A DNA stretch of 64,000 nt, from the NCBI RefSeq assembly GCF_010820665.1, contig NZ_JAAIKC010000003.1:434001-498000 (forward strand), in the 5' to 3' direction. Shown here in pieces: positions 61,578 to 64,000 of this stretch (its first letter is position 1; each line of letters opens with the position of its first letter). A model generated the notes under the pieces. The model did no database searches. It was not told the origin of the DNA and saw nothing but the letters and a program-made list of their open reading frames with translations. The stretch is from Paenibacillus sp. SYP-B3998 (GTDB taxonomy: Bacteria > Bacillota > Bacilli > Paenibacillales > NBRC-103111). The translations under genes and the position numbers were made by a program.

Positions 61578-63660
61578 TTTGCTTCCCTCCTGTTACATGA
61601 AAAATAGCCTCCCGTAAGTATTTTAAGTATTCATCAGTGTTCACTTTTTCCTTAAAGTCCCCTTCACATTGAAGCAATAATGCTAGTTGTTGTGCTACAG
61701 ATGCCTTTGAAACCTTCTTCTCCAATAAAGGCTTATAAACTTCGTATGCAGCCTCTTCCTGATCTGCTAATCCTTCTATCTTCATTTTCATGTTTGTTAG
61801 TTTAAATATATTGGCATCACTTGAAGGTTTCTTATATTTAACGTTATGGATCGCATCTAATAAACCATTTCTAAGAGTACTCATTGCTATTTCATATTCT
61901 AGAGTCCAGTTTGAAGCAACAAAAACCTTAATGTTTTCAGAACTATTACTATATTCAGCAATTAAAGATCTTGCTTTATTCATTCTTAGAGAGTCAATAG
62001 TGGCCTGTGACAACGGTTCTTTTATTAATTCGGCTATTTCATTAATATCATTACTATTCAATCTAGCAGTAGAATACAGATCAATAGTACTTACTAGATC
62101 CTTTTTCGTACTAAAAGCTTGATCAACCAGATGAGGAATTTCTTCGACATCGACACTCATTTTGTTTGCGATAAAAGTTAAATGTTCTTTCTTAATAATT
62201 AATATATCCCTAACCCCAACTTCTTGGGAATCATTATAAAAAGCCATTGGTTTGATATCAACATCTGTCACGACAGCAACGGGAACTCGTAATGGTGGAA
62301 ACTTATCTAGCCATGCCTTTGATCTAGAATATATTTTCACATATCTATTAAAAGCGGTGTTTCCTATATTTACAATTGATACTCCAAATTTATGTAATGG
62401 TCTCCCGATTAGTTCGGCAATTGCGGGCACTAATAAATTCTCTGCGTCCCCTTCAACAAAAATTACACCTTTAGCAAAAAATAAGTTAGCTTTTGTCGAG
62501 TCAAGAAAACGCTCGAGAAACTTATAATCTTCAATTTCCAGTTCCGTATTTTCTGCATTCATTGGATATGCCGTTCCATCGTGTATTAATATAATATGTT
62601 CTAGTTTTGTAGACGCTGCTAATGTAGTGCTGTGAGTAGTTAAAATAAATTGTCCGCCAGTTGATCCATTTTCCTTATTTCTTTGCAAATATTTAATTAA
62701 TCTTAGCTGCGCTTGAGGATGAAGATGAGCTTCAATTTCCTCAATTAATGTAATGTTTGGTCCTATTGAAAGTGCATCGTCATGAAGCAAAAGCTCTGCT
62801 GCTATAAATAACAAATTTAAGCTTCCTAATCCAGAAGGAACATCCTCTAGTAATAAGCTTAATTTTTTTAAAATTTCATTTAGCTTAACTGGGGTTATTT
62901 TAAAATTTGATTCATATTTATTTTCTCCATTAATTGGCTCATGAAAAAAATTGTCCAAATAACTGGTTAATTCAGATTTTATGGTTTTTAAATCACCATC
63001 TTTATATGGTTGATCAAAAAATTCTTCGACTTTCTCATTAGCTTCTTGAAAAGTAATCTCTAAGGGATGCTTTTCAGAAGAATCATTTTTCCTAAAGGCT
63101 TGATGATTTTTTAGGATCTGAGCAAGCCTAGATCTTACTCCCGGCTTTAATTCAATTTCAGCATCTCTAAGGGGTTTCAGATATGTAGACTTCAATAACT
63201 CCCGTGCAAGTCCTTCTAATCTACTTGAAGCATTTTCTGGGCCAGCTTTGATTGTCCTTTCTATTCGTTCAATTGATAATAAATCATTTTTTTGTTTTTG
63301 CGCGGTCATTCTTACTTGCAACTCGTAGTTTCCATTTTCATCAAATGTGAGCCATTCTAAGAATATTCCTGCCTCTTTTTCTGATAATCCAGAGAATATA
63401 CATTCTATTTTTATTTCCTTTGATGTATTTCCTTCTTGGTCAACAAAAAAATCACTTTCAGATATTCGAAAAGTATCTTCACTTGAAGTTCCTAAAGTAA
63501 TTTTTATAGCATCAATAATTGCTGTTTTTCCGGAGTCATTTTCGCCTATAAGTAAGTTAAAACTATCATTAAACGTTACAATTAGGCCAGGTAACTTACT
63601 ATCTAGTTCAGATACTCCATACTTTCTAAAGTTCCAGATATTCAATTTTCTTAAAAACAT
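61570..63660 (-). CDS. gajA: GajA-like OLD-family ATPase/TOPRIM nuclease
   Basis: 696 residues. N-terminal ABC ATPase: GENDSGKT (39-46), a signature-like SGLGSLNLLF, Walker B ITLIEEIEAHLHP and switch FILTTHSTTLA. A TOPRIM domain follows with VIFVEGDAENLLVPA and VVTDVDIKPM, the acidic metal-binding residues. This is the class-2 OLD layout that pairs with UvrD helicases (Gabija antiphage system). It is longer than the best known GajA (about 580), with an extra C-terminal helical region. Strongly co-oriented with GajB. Confidence 0.87.
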   Translation of the reverse strand: MFLRKLNIWNFRKYGVSELDSKLPGLIVTFNDSFNLLIGENDSGKTAIIDAIKITLGTSSEDTFRISESDFFVDQEGNTSKEIKIECIFSGLSEKEAGIFLEWLTFDENGNYELQVRMTAQKQKNDLLSIERIERTIKAGPENASSRLEGLARELLKSTYLKPLRDAEIELKPGVRSRLAQILKNHQAFRKNDSSEKHPLEITFQEANEKVEEFFDQPYKDGDLKTIKSELTSYLDNFFHEPINGENKYESNFKITPVKLNEILKKLSLLLEDVPSGLGSLNLLFIAAELLLHDDALSIGPNITLIEEIEAHLHPQAQLRLIKYLQRNKENGSTGGQFILTTHSTTLAASTKLEHIILIHDGTAYPMNAENTELEIEDYKFLERFLDSTKANLFFAKGVIFVEGDAENLLVPAIAELIGRPLHKFGVSIVNIGNTAFNRYVKIYSRSKAWLDKFPPLRVPVAVVTDVDIKPMAFYNDSQEVGVRDILIIKKEHLTFIANKMSVDVEEIPHLVDQAFSTKKDLVSTIDLYSTARLNSNDINEIAELIKEPLSQATIDSLRMNKARSLIAEYSNSSENIKVFVASNWTLEYEIAMSTLRNGLLDAIHNVKYKKPSSDANIFKLTNMKMKIEGLADQEEAAYEVYKPLLEKKVSKASVAQQLALLLQCEGDFKEKVNTDEYLKYLREAIFHVTGGKQNV

Positions 63661-63883
63661 TTTGTATCCTCCTTTTAATTGTGCAAATTTTTTCTTTGGT
63701 CCCTTGATAATTCTAAATATCCAAAGTAGCTCATTAACTACGTAACCCCATAACTCTATTGGTGTCGTCCCTGCAATAATATAGCCAGTCTAGTCAAGCA
63801 TTGCTAGATTGGCAAAGAACTGCTAATTGCTTCTATTAGGAAATTCTACCATAATCCTCAACTACATTATAGCTTCGAAAACG

Positions 63884-63912
63884 ACAAAAAAGGACAGATC
63901 GGCACTGTCCCT
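63884..63912 (-). terminator. Terminator of a minus-strand gene beyond the right edge
   Basis: GGACAG / CTGTCC stem with T7 on the minus strand. Bases 63661-64000 otherwise hold no gene; the transcript it ends must begin to the right of the window. Confidence 0.65.
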
Positions 63913-63920
63913 TAATACAT

Positions 63921-63940
63921 GCAATATTTATTGTGACACA
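63921..63940 (-). repeat. Right copy of a possible terminal inverted repeat
   Basis: On the minus strand from 63940 it reads TGTGTCACAATAAATATTGC, matching the left copy at 46613. The terminus is TGT/ACA as in Tn7-like elements. Confidence 0.4.
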
Positions 63941-64000
63941 ACCCATAAAAATCTGCGTAAATATTATCGTTTTATGTCTTTTGCGTATGTGTAAGTTACA

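Overview
The window looks like a chromosomal stretch of an endospore-forming Gram-positive of the Paenibacillaceae type. Support: a CwlJ-type spore-cortex hydrolase, an ECF sigma/anti-sigma pair, a NarXL-like two-component system, DedA and CPBP proteins, strong AGGAGG ribosome sites, a terminal NRPS module, and Tn554-, Tn3- and Tn7-like remnants. The genus is inference. No rRNA or tRNA gene was seen. Most of the window is accessory DNA.

Layout. (1) 1-4189: end of an NRPS gene (A-PCP-TE), a cytochrome P450 and an isochorismatase-like hydrolase, the tail of a secondary-metabolite cluster. (2) 4.2-6.65 kb: mqo, bracketed by repeats that resemble Tn7-like transposon ends. (3) 7.2-22.9 kb: a GC-richer cluster that I cannot match to a described system. 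A papain-like protease, several paralogous beta-rich proteins that may be TULIP/P47-like lipid-binding proteins, a trans-polyprenyl diphosphate synthase, a nitrilase-fold protein and a 1265-residue beta-rich protein run on the + strand. They converge on a two-gene minus-strand operon (VAO-type flavoprotein plus class-I terpene-synthase-like enzyme). My hypothesis is synthesis, modification and binding of an isoprenoid lipid. (4) 23-32.7 kb: ordinary and decaying genes, including a PAP2 phosphatase with an internal deletion, fragments of aldo/keto reductase and Tn3 TnpA, and a frameshifted nucleotidyltransferase pair. (5) 32.7-37.5 kb: acyltransferase, CPBP protease and a two-component system between inward-facing Tn7-like end sequences.

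(6) 37.6-46.5 kb: a second, differently specified Tn7-like left end, then an array of eight co-directional gene cassettes. Each ends in a ~160-200 bp attC-like site with a covarying branched fold and a GTTRRRY-type core. No integrase gene is visible, so this is an integron-like array without integrase (CALIN). It runs straight into truncated tnsA-like and frameshifted tnsB-like genes. Cassette cargo: DUF2716, DUF5071, an HAD phosphatase, an HNH nuclease/unknown/minimal-nucleotidyltransferase operon and unknowns.

(7) 46.6-64 kb: a defence island. It holds a 1840-residue HsdR-like/REase/NACHT/pentapeptide/beta-propeller fusion whose helicase motifs are degenerate while its nuclease and NACHT motifs are intact. 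It also holds an AlbA_2 pseudogene, a Tn554-type tnpABC set, an orphan DndB-like DGQHR protein with a divergent XRE regulator, a membrane protein, and a Gabija-like GajA/GajB pair. A 15/16 inverted repeat (TGTGTCACAAT...) lies at 46613 and 63940.

The best candidates for undescribed biology are the putative lipid-binding/isoprenoid cluster, the branched-attC cassette array inside a Tn7-like element, and the HsdR-NACHT fusion.
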